The notes below the pieces were generated by a model. It was not told the origin of the DNA, did no database searches, and saw only the letters and a list, made by a program, of their open reading frames with translations. From CBDAUN01 sp965214615 (lineage in GTDB: Bacteria; Pseudomonadota; Gammaproteobacteria; Arenicellales; JAJDZL01), in the NCBI GenBank assembly GCA_965214615.1, contig OZ243952.1, positions 186,001-250,000 of the forward strand: a stretch of DNA of 64,000 bases, read 5' to 3'. The position numbers were made by a program, and so were the translations under genes. Numbering within the stretch: position 1 is the first letter of the stretch; each line of letters begins with the position of its first letter. Shown here piece by piece: positions 42,061 through 51,143 of this stretch.

Positions 42061-44307
42061 TCAGTCCTGAGTCTGGTCGGTCCGGTCGAATGGAGTGCTG
42101 TTCAGAAACCGGTTCAGGACATTGGCCGATATTCGAGCGATGTCGTTTTGATAGTTCGCGTAAGACAGGCTGCCGCACCAGGCGATAGAGCCGGTTGAAA
42201 AGACCGCTCCGCCGGCAGGGGTTTCAAAAAATACCATCTCTGCGCGGATCAGCTCCGCCTCGGATCCGCCAAGGCCGGGCGCCGGATCGTTCATGTCCTC
42301 CGGTGTCAGAAGATAAAGGTCCGAGTGCCGTTCGGACGCGGCAAGCACCAGTGCATGGGGCGCAGTGCCCAGCGCATGGTCCGTAGCATCCAGTTCGAGG
42401 CCCGCCGCACCGCCGCCGGACAGGCCGTAATCGCCAATCACTGTCGACTCGACACCATCGAATATAAATTTTGCGCGTTCGTTGCGACTGGCTTGCGTCC
42501 TCACATAGGGCGATGAATAGTCGAAGCCCTGCGATACCATTCCGACACCGACCAGCTCATTCGGCGCCCGGCCGTTGCGGCGCCACAATCCGGTGTATTC
42601 GCAGGTAAAGCTCGAGTAGTACTCTCCTGGCCTGGGAACGAAGGCGCGAATTCCGTCCTCGGACTTGCGGCACTCCGTTACGCCTGGCAGCGTCGGATGG
42701 TAGGAAATTCTCCAATAGAATCCGTTGCCGCCAAGATACATGAGGCGTCCGCCGCCGTTCAGATAGGCTTGGAGTCCGTCGAGCATGCGAACTGAATAGT
42801 ATTCCGGATGCGTTCCGGTGATCGCGACCCGGTAGCGCTCAAGGATTTCGACGCCTTCGGCCTCGATGTCTTCGTCAGTAATCACATCGAAGGGCTGGCC
42901 GAGGTGCTCAAGCCAGTTGAGAATATGGGTGTCCGCATTGAATTGCCATACATTCGAGCCGGCACCGCCGAGGTGGGCGATGTGCTTGGGCTGCATGTCG
43001 ACGATCGGCCTGAGCCGCGATGAATAGAACACGCCGCTGCCGTCGTTGTGCAGATCATAGAAGCAAAGGCCCAGCTCCGGATGCTCCTGCATGTAGAGAT
43101 CGATCGGGTTCAGCTGCGTGAGGCGCCCGCAAACGATTTCCGTTTCCGAAACATCAATTCCGAGCCGATTGTTCGCATAGGCCATATAGCTGGCGGTTGG
43201 CATGACAAAGACAGCCGGCGCGGTCGCTGTGCCGCGGGGCGGTCGAACCGCGAGCACAACATAGTATTCCTCGCTCCCGCTATGCAGGCGAACCGCATAG
43301 ACCCCGCTGGCGAGGCGGTCCGGCAGCGTCAGCGTAAAGTCGGTCTCCCAGACGCAGTCGTAAAGGTCGTCATCGTGAAAATGGATTGCAGCGTAATGTT
43401 CCGGGCGCTGCCGCCAGCAGTGCTCGTCTCCGTTCCACGCATGTCCGCCTACTCCCCGGGTCGGAAGATTGACCAGGCGGCCATGCAGCTGATTGGCTGA
43501 CACATCGGTGATCGTGTCGGTCGGGATTCCAATTGAAAAATCCCAGGCGCCGATCAGGTCTCTTCGGTCATCGCTCGTGTGATCGGTCATTTCCTCGTGC
43601 AGCAAGGCACGGGCGAGCAATTGCGGCGATTCGATACGTCCGTTAAAGTGTTCTGCAGCAGGTTGCGCTGTCGCCGGCCGTGCCGCGATCATGATCGGTG
43701 CTGCGATATCGCCGGCAAAACCATCGAGTGACACTGTGCGCGACACCCTGCGCGAGACATTGGATTTCGCATAGTGACGCAGCGGTTGCTGGGCGACGCT
43801 GAGAATGCCGCTTTCAGCATCGTAGCTCGCTGATGCCAAGTACCATCTTTGCGCATGCAGCGCCACTTTGGCTGACAATTCCCGGCTTTCGCAGCGGTTT
43901 GCGGAAATTTGTACTGCAACAGCGCCTTGCGAGTCCAGATACAGCCTGAATCCTGCACCGGATTCAGCATCCTCCAAGCTCAATATGGTCTGCGGTCCGT
44001 GCCCCGGCAAGGTAGGCCAAATGATCGCCCGCACACCGAAGGATGCACCGACTTGAAACCGCGGCGCATTGTCGATAACTGCGTACGAGCCCATGTGGAT
44101 GGGTTGGAATCGCCCTTTGTACGGACCGCCCAGATCCAGCGCCACAGGCTCTTCCCTGTATCCGGGGCCGCTGGGATTGATGTCGCCGTGGATGACTCTG
44201 ACAAGGCTTGCATCGTACTGATCCAGGCCGTCGCAGCTGACCATGATGCGCACGCTTTCGCCCGCAGCGGCGCTGATCCGGTCCGCATATCCGAGTATCC
44301 GGGTCAT
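42061..44307 (-). CDS. N,N-dimethylformamidase-like large (beta) subunit
   Basis: The 748-residue protein starts MTRILGYADRISAAAGE and has an N-terminal immunoglobulin-like/LamG-like part (FQVGASFGVRAIIWPT; EHFNGRIESPQLLARA) followed by the DMFase catalytic region (ASYMAYANNRLG; SRLRPIVDMQP; GTHPEYYSVRMLDGLQAYLN; GGRLMYLGGNGFYWR). In DMFase a mononuclear iron is held by two tyrosines and a glutamate; the YANN and HPEYY stretches are in the right place for these. The reaction is amide hydrolysis. The ATG at 44305-44307 overlaps the small-subunit stop (ATGA). It closes the eight-gene operon. The natural substrate is unlikely to be DMF itself. Confidence 0.88.
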   Translation of the reverse strand: MTRILGYADRISAAAGESVRIMVSCDGLDQYDASLVRVIHGDINPSGPGYREEPVALDLGGPYKGRFQPIHMGSYAVIDNAPRFQVGASFGVRAIIWPTLPGHGPQTILSLEDAESGAGFRLYLDSQGAVAVQISANRCESRELSAKVALHAQRWYLASASYDAESGILSVAQQPLRHYAKSNVSRRVSRTVSLDGFAGDIAAPIMIAARPATAQPAAEHFNGRIESPQLLARALLHEEMTDHTSDDRRDLIGAWDFSIGIPTDTITDVSANQLHGRLVNLPTRGVGGHAWNGDEHCWRQRPEHYAAIHFHDDDLYDCVWETDFTLTLPDRLASGVYAVRLHSGSEEYYVVLAVRPPRGTATAPAVFVMPTASYMAYANNRLGIDVSETEIVCGRLTQLNPIDLYMQEHPELGLCFYDLHNDGSGVFYSSRLRPIVDMQPKHIAHLGGAGSNVWQFNADTHILNWLEHLGQPFDVITDEDIEAEGVEILERYRVAITGTHPEYYSVRMLDGLQAYLNGGGRLMYLGGNGFYWRISYHPTLPGVTECRKSEDGIRAFVPRPGEYYSSFTCEYTGLWRRNGRAPNELVGVGMVSQGFDYSSPYVRTQASRNERAKFIFDGVESTVIGDYGLSGGGAAGLELDATDHALGTAPHALVLAASERHSDLYLLTPEDMNDPAPGLGGSEAELIRAEMVFFETPAGGAVFSTGSIAWCGSLSYANYQNDIARISANVLNRFLNSTPFDRTDQTQD

Positions 44308-44624
44308 GCCCCGTGCCCGCTTTCGAGATCCTGTCCGGTGCTTTGCTTCCACCGAAGCTTGAATACGGTCCACTCGGCTTCAGCCAGATCGGTGAATTCG
44401 ATGCCGTCAATCACTTCAACGCCCTGCCCGCGTTCTGCGGGCAGGCGTCCGAGCCCCCAGCGCCGAAAAGGCTCTTTCACAATCAGCACATACTTGCCCC
44501 GCCTGGGTCCGCCGCGCAATGCATTCATGACTCTTTGCAGGCCAGGACTTGGAATCCCGAGCGGATCCCGTCGAAACTCTGCGACGTGCTTCAGATCCGC
44601 TTCGGTGATTTGGTATCTCGACAT
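44304..44624 (-). CDS. N,N-dimethylformamidase-like small (alpha) subunit
   Basis: This is a 106-residue basic protein. PSPGLQRVMNALRGGPRRGKYVLI and EFTDLAEAEWTVFKLRWKQ follow the layout of the DMFase small subunit (LQRVxNxFR, then FGRYYI, then EEAMHAVFLRR). Reported small subunits are about 130 residues, so this is somewhat shorter at the N-terminus. It is translationally coupled to the large subunit gene. Confidence 0.75.
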   Translation of the reverse strand: MSRYQITEADLKHVAEFRRDPLGIPSPGLQRVMNALRGGPRRGKYVLIVKEPFRRWGLGRLPAERGQGVEVIDGIEFTDLAEAEWTVFKLRWKQSTGQDLESGHGA

Positions 44625-44636
44625 GCCATGGTGCCG

Positions 44637-46007
44637 CTAATCGTTGAATACCTGCGTCAGAGTCTTGTCGAGCTTGTCAAACAGTTCATCGATTTGGTCC
44701 CGGCTGATGATGAACGGCGGCGCCAGAACGATTGCCTGGCCGACCGGCCGGCAGATCAGTCCGTGGTCCAGCGCTGCGTTTGCAATCATTTCCGCTACCG
44801 GATGTTCCGGTGGAAACGGTTGTTTGCCGGTTTTGTCGACAACCAGTTCAAGCGCACCCATCAGTCCGACGCCGCGCGCTTCGCCAATGTGCCGGTGCGA
44901 GGCGAACCCCCTTAGCCGCTGCTGAAAATATGGCGAAACAGCGACGACATTTTCGAATACGCCCTGATTCATGATGATGTCGATCGCTTTTTGAGCAATC
45001 GCGCAGCCTACCGGATGGCCGGCTGTTGTGAAGCCGTGCGGAAATTCCTCAAATTGTTCCGATGCCTGATCAAGCTGTTCGGCGACCGCCTTTGAAACCA
45101 TGATGGCGCCCATCGGGAAGTAGCCCGCGGTGATGCATTTGGAAGCAACCACGATGTCAGGCCGGATGCCGTAGGTCTGACTGCCCCAGAGGCTGCCCGT
45201 TCGGCCGAAGCCGCAGATAACTTCGTCCGCGACCAGCGGAATGTCATGCTTTTTCAAGACCGGCTGAATCGCCTCGAAATATCCTTCGGGGGGCGTAAGC
45301 ACGCCGCCTGCGCCCATGACCGGCTCGGCAAAGAATCCGGCAATGGTATCGGCGCCTTCGGCTTCGATAAGCGATTGCAGATTGCGTGCGCAGCGGGCGG
45401 AAAATTCAAGTTCGCTCTCGCCTTCGTGCGCATATCTCCAATGATGCGGGCAGTCGGTGAACACAAACTCCGCAAGCGGCAGGCCGAAGGCGCCGACGTA
45501 GTCCTTTCCGGTCATGCTGGCCGTCACAGCGGTGACGCCGTGATAAGCATTGATGCGGGACAGAATCTTGCGCCGACGCGGCTGTCCGAGACCGCGGTGC
45601 ATCATCCACAGCATTTTCACCACGGTGTCGTTGGCTTCGGATCCCGAGTTGGTAAAGAACACCTTGTCCATCGGCACCGGCGCAATTTCGAGCAATTTCT
45701 CAGACAGCGAAACGGCGGGCTCGCTGACGCGGCCGAAAAATGCATGGTAGGCCGGAAACTTGCAGAATTGCTCGCAAGCCGCTTCAATCAGTTCCGCGTG
45801 ATCGAAGCCGACGACCATGTTCCACAGTCCTGAGTTCCCTTCCAGATAGCGGTTGCCATGGGTATCCTCCACGTAGATGCCCTCGCCCCGCGACATGACA
45901 ACGGGTCCTTTTTCCCGGAGGGTTCCCAAGTGGGTGAAGCCATGCAGCACTGAACGAAGGTCGCGCGATTCCCACGAATCGGAGTCTTTCGGATATTCAA
46001 GTGTCAT
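44637..46007 (-). CDS. Class III (omega) aminotransferase
   Basis: The 456-residue PLP enzyme has FFTNSGSEANDTVVKMLW, AYHGVTAVTASMTG, ADEVICGFGRTGSLWG and the PLP lysine in ASKCITAGYFPMGA. It resembles omega-amino-acid or polyamine:pyruvate aminotransferases (SpuC-like). It sits between the aminopeptidase and the DMFase subunits, so it probably removes a terminal amino group from an operon product, passing it to pyruvate. Confidence 0.92.
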   Translation of the reverse strand: MTLEYPKDSDSWESRDLRSVLHGFTHLGTLREKGPVVMSRGEGIYVEDTHGNRYLEGNSGLWNMVVGFDHAELIEAACEQFCKFPAYHAFFGRVSEPAVSLSEKLLEIAPVPMDKVFFTNSGSEANDTVVKMLWMMHRGLGQPRRRKILSRINAYHGVTAVTASMTGKDYVGAFGLPLAEFVFTDCPHHWRYAHEGESELEFSARCARNLQSLIEAEGADTIAGFFAEPVMGAGGVLTPPEGYFEAIQPVLKKHDIPLVADEVICGFGRTGSLWGSQTYGIRPDIVVASKCITAGYFPMGAIMVSKAVAEQLDQASEQFEEFPHGFTTAGHPVGCAIAQKAIDIIMNQGVFENVVAVSPYFQQRLRGFASHRHIGEARGVGLMGALELVVDKTGKQPFPPEHPVAEMIANAALDHGLICRPVGQAIVLAPPFIISRDQIDELFDKLDKTLTQVFND

Positions 46008-46017
46008 TCAAAGATCC

Positions 46018-47115
46018 CTATGTGAAGTGTTTTAAAAGGTGCTGGTGATCGATTGCGCGGCACATGAGGCCATGCGGCCGAAGGGTTGGCATATCTTCGG
46101 CTGCAAGCATCGCATTGATGACTGCCTCTTCGATCGATTCGGTTGCAGCCATGTAAATCGCATCGAATGACTCATCGCTAATCAATTCAAGTTTCAGCCT
46201 TGAACCCGCTAGTTGCGGGATGGGCATGCGATTGGCTGTGCTGAAGGCGAGAAAGATGTCGCCTGAATTGTTGCCGCCCGGCGTTCCGCCGCGGCCGATG
46301 CCGATTGCTGCGCGCTTGGCGAGGCGCTGCAGCTGATGCGGGGCCATGGGCAGGTCGGTGCCGATGACCACGATGATCGAGCCGTGCTCCTGAGCCATCA
46401 GGCGATTTTCGAGCATGGATTGCCCGACCGGCCTGCCAAGCACCGTCAGCCAGGGACGCAGTCCGTGATTTGCCTGCACCAGCGCTCCGAGCGTGAATTG
46501 CTGTCCGTCCAGGTCCACACGTCTTGAAGATGTTCCGGTGCCGCCTTTGAATTCGTAGCAGATCATGCCGGTGCCGCCGCCCACGTTTCCTTCGGCGACC
46601 GGTCCGCCGGCCGCAGAATTCAATGCCGACAGCGCATCATCGTGCGTGATGTGCTGACCGTTGATGTCGTTCAGTACGCCGTCGTAGGTTTCCGCCACGA
46701 CCGGCATTGCCCAAAGGTGCTCGCTGTGCCAGGCATCGGCGTATTTGTCAATTATCCACTTGACAGCCGCATGATGCACGATGCCGACGCTGTGGGTATT
46801 GGTGATGCACACCGGGCCGACAAAGTAGCCGCCGTCGCGAATCCAGTGAGTGCCGGTCATTTCGCCGTTTCCGTTCAACGCATAGAACCCGGCCCAGACG
46901 GGCTCGGGCCGGGATTCACCGTGAAGCGGAATTATTGCTGTAACGCCGGTTCGCACCGGCCCTTTGCCGGTTTGAAGCGCCCCGTCGCCTTCGATTCTTG
47001 TGCAATAGCCCACCTGCACTCCCGGTACATCGGTGATGGCGTTGTATTGGCCGGTTTCGCCGGGAAAAGGCAGACCGAGTTCCCGCCCGCGGGGCTTGCT
47101 TTTGGCTGTGTTCAT
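46018..47115 (-). CDS. P1 family (DmpA/BapA-type) aminopeptidase
   Basis: The 365-residue protein is an Ntn-hydrolase-like DmpA-family peptidase, made as one chain that cleaves itself before a serine nucleophile. The expected site is present in RGGTPGGNNSGDIFLAFS (the Asn-Ser bond). ITDVPGVQVGYCTR and GAAGGPVAEGNVGGGTGM are family signatures. Members release N-terminal D-, L- or beta-amino acids from peptides and amides. It starts 4 bases after the potC-like stop. Confidence 0.9.
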   Translation of the reverse strand: MNTAKSKPRGRELGLPFPGETGQYNAITDVPGVQVGYCTRIEGDGALQTGKGPVRTGVTAIIPLHGESRPEPVWAGFYALNGNGEMTGTHWIRDGGYFVGPVCITNTHSVGIVHHAAVKWIIDKYADAWHSEHLWAMPVVAETYDGVLNDINGQHITHDDALSALNSAAGGPVAEGNVGGGTGMICYEFKGGTGTSSRRVDLDGQQFTLGALVQANHGLRPWLTVLGRPVGQSMLENRLMAQEHGSIIVVIGTDLPMAPHQLQRLAKRAAIGIGRGGTPGGNNSGDIFLAFSTANRMPIPQLAGSRLKLELISDESFDAIYMAATESIEEAVINAMLAAEDMPTLRPHGLMCRAIDHQHLLKHFT

Positions 47116-47119
47116 TTTT

Positions 47120-47941
47120 TCAGGAGCGTTTGCGGAAGTAGAGTCCGAGCGATGCGATCAAGAACGAGAAAACCAGCATCAGCGTCGCAATTGCGTTGAT
47201 TTCCGGCTTGATGCCTCGGCGCAGCATGCCATAAATGAATACGGGCAGAGTGGTCGAGTCCACGCCCGCGATAAAGTAGGTGATCACAAGGTCGTCCATG
47301 GAAATGATGAATGCGAGCAGCGCTCCGCCGACAATTCCGGGCAGAATCTGCGGCATGGTGACCCGCCTGAATGTGGTCCAGGGATTGGCGCCAAGATCCG
47401 CAGATGCCTGTTCCAGGGTTTCGTCCATGCCGGCAAGGCGGGCGCTGACCACGACGAAGACATAGGAGATGAGAAATGTGCAGTGGCCGATGATGATCGA
47501 CATCAGTCCGAGCTTGATGCTGAAATTCACAAAGAAGACCAGCAATGCGATTCCGAGCACGATGTCAGGCATGACCATCGGCATGTACAGCAGGCCCTGG
47601 TAGAAAGGCTTTAAGCGAAAGTGATGCCGGTATACGGCCAGGGCGATCGCAGTGCCGACGATGGTCGAAAATGCCGTCGTGGTTGATGCAACGATGAGGC
47701 TGTTCTTTACAGCCGACAGCAGCTGATCTGTCGATTCAACGTATAGCGTCTGTTCGGTGAGCACTGTCGGTTGGCCGAATATGGACAAGTACCAGTCGAA
47801 CGTGAAATCCTTCCAGACCATCATGTTCACCGGATGGCTGTTGAACGAATAGACCACTACGATAATGATCGGCGCATAGACAAAGAACAGGAACAGCATT
47901 CCGTGGAGGCTCAGCAGATGCCTTAGCCAGGATTGTTTCAT
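47120..47941 (-). CDS. ABC transporter permease, PotC-like
   Basis: The 273-residue inner-membrane protein with six segments carries the EAA loop (LEQASADLGANPWTTFRRV) that contacts the ATPase. Start at 47939-47941 overlaps the PotB-like stop by four bases. It is the second permease of a spermidine/putrescine-type importer. Confidence 0.92.
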   Translation of the reverse strand: MKQSWLRHLLSLHGMLFLFFVYAPIIIVVVYSFNSHPVNMMVWKDFTFDWYLSIFGQPTVLTEQTLYVESTDQLLSAVKNSLIVASTTTAFSTIVGTAIALAVYRHHFRLKPFYQGLLYMPMVMPDIVLGIALLVFFVNFSIKLGLMSIIIGHCTFLISYVFVVVSARLAGMDETLEQASADLGANPWTTFRRVTMPQILPGIVGGALLAFIISMDDLVITYFIAGVDSTTLPVFIYGMLRRGIKPEINAIATLMLVFSFLIASLGLYFRKRS

Positions 47942-48822
47942 CGCGCGATTTCCGTTCGGCCGATTCGACGGATGAATAGGATGATCAATGCGAGCATGAC
48001 GAGCATGATCATGACTGAAAGCGCAGAACCGAACGGCCAGTTTCTTGCTGACAGGAACTGCTGCTCGACCAAATTGCCGATCATCAGGACTTTGGCGCCG
48101 CCGAGCAGGTCGGGAACAATGAAGTTGCCAAGGCTGGGGATGAAGACGAGCACTGCGCCGGCGGCAATTCCGGGAAGCGTGCCGGGCAGGATAACCCGCA
48201 GGAAAGTCTGATAAGGCCTGGCGCCCAGATCGGATGAAGCCTCGACCAGCGAGTGGTCCAGTTTCTCGATGCTGGCATACAGGGGCAGAAACATGAAGGG
48301 TAGCAGAATGTACGCCATGCCGATCAGTACCGCAGTTTCGGTGTAGATGATGTCGATCGGCTCGGAAATTACCCCCAGCCCGATAAGCGTCGTGCTTAAA
48401 AATCCGCTTGGTCTGAGGATCAGTACCCAGCAGAACAGGCGAACCACGAGGCTGACGAAAAAAGGCAGCGTGATGATAAAGACAAAAAATGTCCGCCATC
48501 TCGCAGACAGCCCGACGACCCAGAATGCGGCCGGGTAGCAGATCGCGAGCGTTATAGCGACATTGATCGCTGCAAGTCGCACGGAGCGCAAGAATATCTC
48601 AGCGTAGACCGGGTCGAAGTCTTCCCATTCCCCATCGGCCCAGCCAAGAATCCGGCCGTAGTTCCAGTGATAGAAGTTCCATTCGACGCCGCCGTAGAGT
48701 CCCGGCTCCAGAAAGCTGAACAGGATCATCACGCCCAGGGGGCCGAGAAAGAAGACGCTGAGGAACAGCGTCCCCGGCGTAAGCAGTGCAATGAGCCTGC
48801 GTCTTTCCCCGCGGTCCGCCAT
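47938..48822 (-). CDS. ABC transporter permease, PotB-like
   Basis: The 294-residue inner-membrane protein has an EAA loop (LVEASSDLGARPYQTFLRVILPG) and the FFLGPLGVMILFSFLEPG N-terminal segment. It sits 2 bases after the PotA-like gene and overlaps the PotC-like gene, so all transporter parts are translationally linked. Confidence 0.92.
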   Translation of the reverse strand: MADRGERRRLIALLTPGTLFLSVFFLGPLGVMILFSFLEPGLYGGVEWNFYHWNYGRILGWADGEWEDFDPVYAEIFLRSVRLAAINVAITLAICYPAAFWVVGLSARWRTFFVFIITLPFFVSLVVRLFCWVLILRPSGFLSTTLIGLGVISEPIDIIYTETAVLIGMAYILLPFMFLPLYASIEKLDHSLVEASSDLGARPYQTFLRVILPGTLPGIAAGAVLVFIPSLGNFIVPDLLGGAKVLMIGNLVEQQFLSARNWPFGSALSVMIMLVMLALIILFIRRIGRTEIAR

Positions 48823-48824
48823 GG

Positions 48825-49934
48825 CTAGCTTTCCATGATCAGGTGCAGCGCGCTTCGCCGGTAGGCAAGCCGGACAGGATCTCCGGATGCGAAACGGCTG
48901 AATGCCGTGTCGCCTGCCTCTGTCGGCGTCGCTGAAATTGTCGCGCCGTTTGCCAGCTTGAACACATACTGGCGCGTTGCGCCGCGAAACACCGACTGCT
49001 CCAGGACGGCATCCAGAATGCCGGTTGACGGATCAGGGTTTTGCGGTGCGAAATCCAGATGTTCCGGGCGGATGATCAGCGTCGCCTGCTGTCCGACGCC
49101 TGGACCAGAGCCGACCGGAATGCTCAGTCCGTCCTCGGTCACCATGACCGGGTTCTCGCTGGAATTTTGAATGGTCCCGGAAAAAAGCGTGCCATCGCCG
49201 ATAAATTCGGCGACGAAACGGGTTGCCGGCTGGTGATAGTGGACTTCGGGCGGTCCGATTTGTTCGATTCGACCTTGATTGAGAACCACGACCTGGTCTG
49301 ACATCGTCAGCGCCTCTTCCTGGTCATGGGTGACAAACAGAAAGCATATGCCCAGATCATGCTGCAGGCTCTTGAGCTCGAGCTGCATGGATTGGCGCAA
49401 ATTGCGGTCGAGCGCCGAAAGCGGTTCGTCAAGCAGCAGCAGTTTCGGCTGATTGATGATGGCCCTTGCCAGCGCGACGCGCTGCTGCTGTCCGCCGGAA
49501 AGCTGAGCGGGCTTTCGGCGTCCAAGCCCGGCGAGGCCGACCCGTTCCAGGGCTTCGTCAACCCTGGCATCGCGTTCGCTGCGAGCGACACCGGCGACTT
49601 CAAGGCCGTAGCCTACGTTACCGCTGACCGACAGATGGGGAAACAGCGCATAGTTTTGAAAAACCGTATTGACCGGGCGTCGGTAGGGCGGTACGCCTGC
49701 AACCGGCTTGCCACCGATGCGCACCTCTCCCGAATCAAGCTCTTCGAATCCGCTTATCGCGCGAAGGAGCGTGGTCTTGCCGCAGCCGGAAGGCCCCAGC
49801 AGGGTCACGAACTGGCCCTGCTGAAGTCTTAGGGAAATATTGTCAAGCGCCGCAATGACACCGCCTTCGGGCGCAGGGAAGCGTTTGACCGCTTCCCTGA
49901 CTTCGGCGATGGAATCAGTCGGCCTATCGCTCAC
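48825..49934 (-). CDS. ABC transporter ATPase, PotA-like
   Basis: The 369-residue ATPase has Walker A GPSGCGKTTLL, signature LSGGQQQRVALARA, Walker B LLLDEPLSALD and a C-terminal TOBE-type regulatory domain. It energises the importer. Overlaps the binding-protein stop by four bases. Confidence 0.95.
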   Translation of the reverse strand: MSDRPTDSIAEVREAVKRFPAPEGGVIAALDNISLRLQQGQFVTLLGPSGCGKTTLLRAISGFEELDSGEVRIGGKPVAGVPPYRRPVNTVFQNYALFPHLSVSGNVGYGLEVAGVARSERDARVDEALERVGLAGLGRRKPAQLSGGQQQRVALARAIINQPKLLLLDEPLSALDRNLRQSMQLELKSLQHDLGICFLFVTHDQEEALTMSDQVVVLNQGRIEQIGPPEVHYHQPATRFVAEFIGDGTLFSGTIQNSSENPVMVTEDGLSIPVGSGPGVGQQATLIIRPEHLDFAPQNPDPSTGILDAVLEQSVFRGATRQYVFKLANGATISATPTEAGDTAFSRFASGDPVRLAYRRSALHLIMES

Positions 49935-50986
49935 TGCGCGGTGCGAACTTTGGTCCAGACGCGGTTGTATTTACGTAAGTCGTTGCCCAAATCCTCGAAT
50001 ATTTGAAGTTTTGCGACCACTTCGGCCGGAGGATTCGTATTCGGATTGGTTTTCAACTCCGGAGGCAGCAGGTCGCGTGCCGGCACATTCGCGGTTCCGT
50101 TCACTTGCTGCAAGGTGTTGAGTGCTGCGCTTTCGGGCTGCATGTAGAACTCGAAAAAGCGAATTGCGCTTTCCTTGTTAGGGGCATCCTTGAGTACGCA
50201 GATGTCCTCCTGATACATGGTGGCGCCTTCCTCAGGAATCACGAATCCCAGCTTGTCGGGCTCTTCCAGCGTGTACAGCGTCGCTCCGACATACCAGTGG
50301 GCTGCGGCGATGTCTCCGGCTTGGACCAAGGATACGATGTCGTAGGTAAACGCCGATATCTTGTCTTTTCGCTCCAGCAGCCAGGCTTCGGCCTGCTTGA
50401 GCGCGTCGCTGTCGCCGGTGTTGACCGAGTGGCCATTCTTGATCAAGGCTACGCCGATGGTCTCGCGCAGATCATCCAGCATGGTGATCTTCTTGCCCTT
50501 GTCCGGCAATGCAAAGAAATCGTCCCAGGTCTTGATCTCTCCAGCTTCTTCCTTGTTGTAGAAAATCCCGACCGCGCCCCAGGCGTAAGGCAGGCAGAAT
50601 GAGCTTTCAGGATCAACCATGGAGCGCATATTTGCCGGGTCGATGTTTTCGAATCCCTTCAGGGTATTGACCTTGGCATCATGGAGCAGTCCGAGCTTTT
50701 GCATGATGTCGCGCATATGGACAGATGGAAACACGATGTCATAGCCCGTGGCGCCCGACTGAATCTTTGCCAGCATCTCCTCGTTGGTACCGTAGGTATC
50801 GAGAGATACTTCAATGCCGGTTTCCTCGGTGAATCGCGTCAGGACTTCGGGGTTGATGTAGTCGCCCCAGTTGTAGATGTTGAGCTGACCCTCGGCGTAG
50901 GCGGATTGAGATCCGACAGCCATGGCGGCCGACAGGGCGACGGCAGTCAGGTAGCCGACTGCGAATCGTTTGTATTTCTTATGCAT
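49931..50986 (-). CDS. Polyamine-type periplasmic substrate-binding protein, PotD/PotF-like
   Basis: The 351-residue protein has a signal peptide (cleaved near AYAEG) and LNIYNWGDYINPEVLTRFTEETGIEV, a very typical PotD/PotF start. Polyamine binding is suggested by family and aspartate/tryptophan-rich pocket segments but is not proven. It is the first gene of the eight-gene operon, with a strong AAGGAAGGAG ribosome binding site (50996-51005). Confidence 0.93.
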   Translation of the reverse strand: MHKKYKRFAVGYLTAVALSAAMAVGSQSAYAEGQLNIYNWGDYINPEVLTRFTEETGIEVSLDTYGTNEEMLAKIQSGATGYDIVFPSVHMRDIMQKLGLLHDAKVNTLKGFENIDPANMRSMVDPESSFCLPYAWGAVGIFYNKEEAGEIKTWDDFFALPDKGKKITMLDDLRETIGVALIKNGHSVNTGDSDALKQAEAWLLERKDKISAFTYDIVSLVQAGDIAAAHWYVGATLYTLEEPDKLGFVIPEEGATMYQEDICVLKDAPNKESAIRFFEFYMQPESAALNTLQQVNGTANVPARDLLPPELKTNPNTNPPAEVVAKLQIFEDLGNDLRKYNRVWTKVRTAQ

Positions 50987-50995
50987 TTGTCTATT

Positions 50996-51143
50996 CTCCT
51001 TCCTTTGTGAATTTGGAATTTCGAAATCACAGCGGTCCCGGACCGCCTTCGACAGCGATCCGGCATGCTGTCTGATAGATGTTAATATACGTGTCTTAAT
51101 TTCGCAATGTAATTATTCTTTCATATATGCTATAAAACGGGTC
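50996..51143. promoter_or_regulatory. Divergent regulatory region potD-like / rpiR-like with palindromes
   Basis: Between the two starts I see a perfect ATTTCGAAAT (51018-51027), a nearly identical ATTTCGCAAT (51099-51108) 81 bases away, and a 15-base palindrome GCGGTCC-C-GGACCGC (51032-51046). The paired boxes are candidate RpiR operators. Confidence 0.5.

Noticed and set aside
51131..51136. TATAAA as the -10 of the rpiR-like gene
   Set aside because: It ends only seven bases before the ATG, which would require a leaderless message; other AT-rich sites upstream are as likely.
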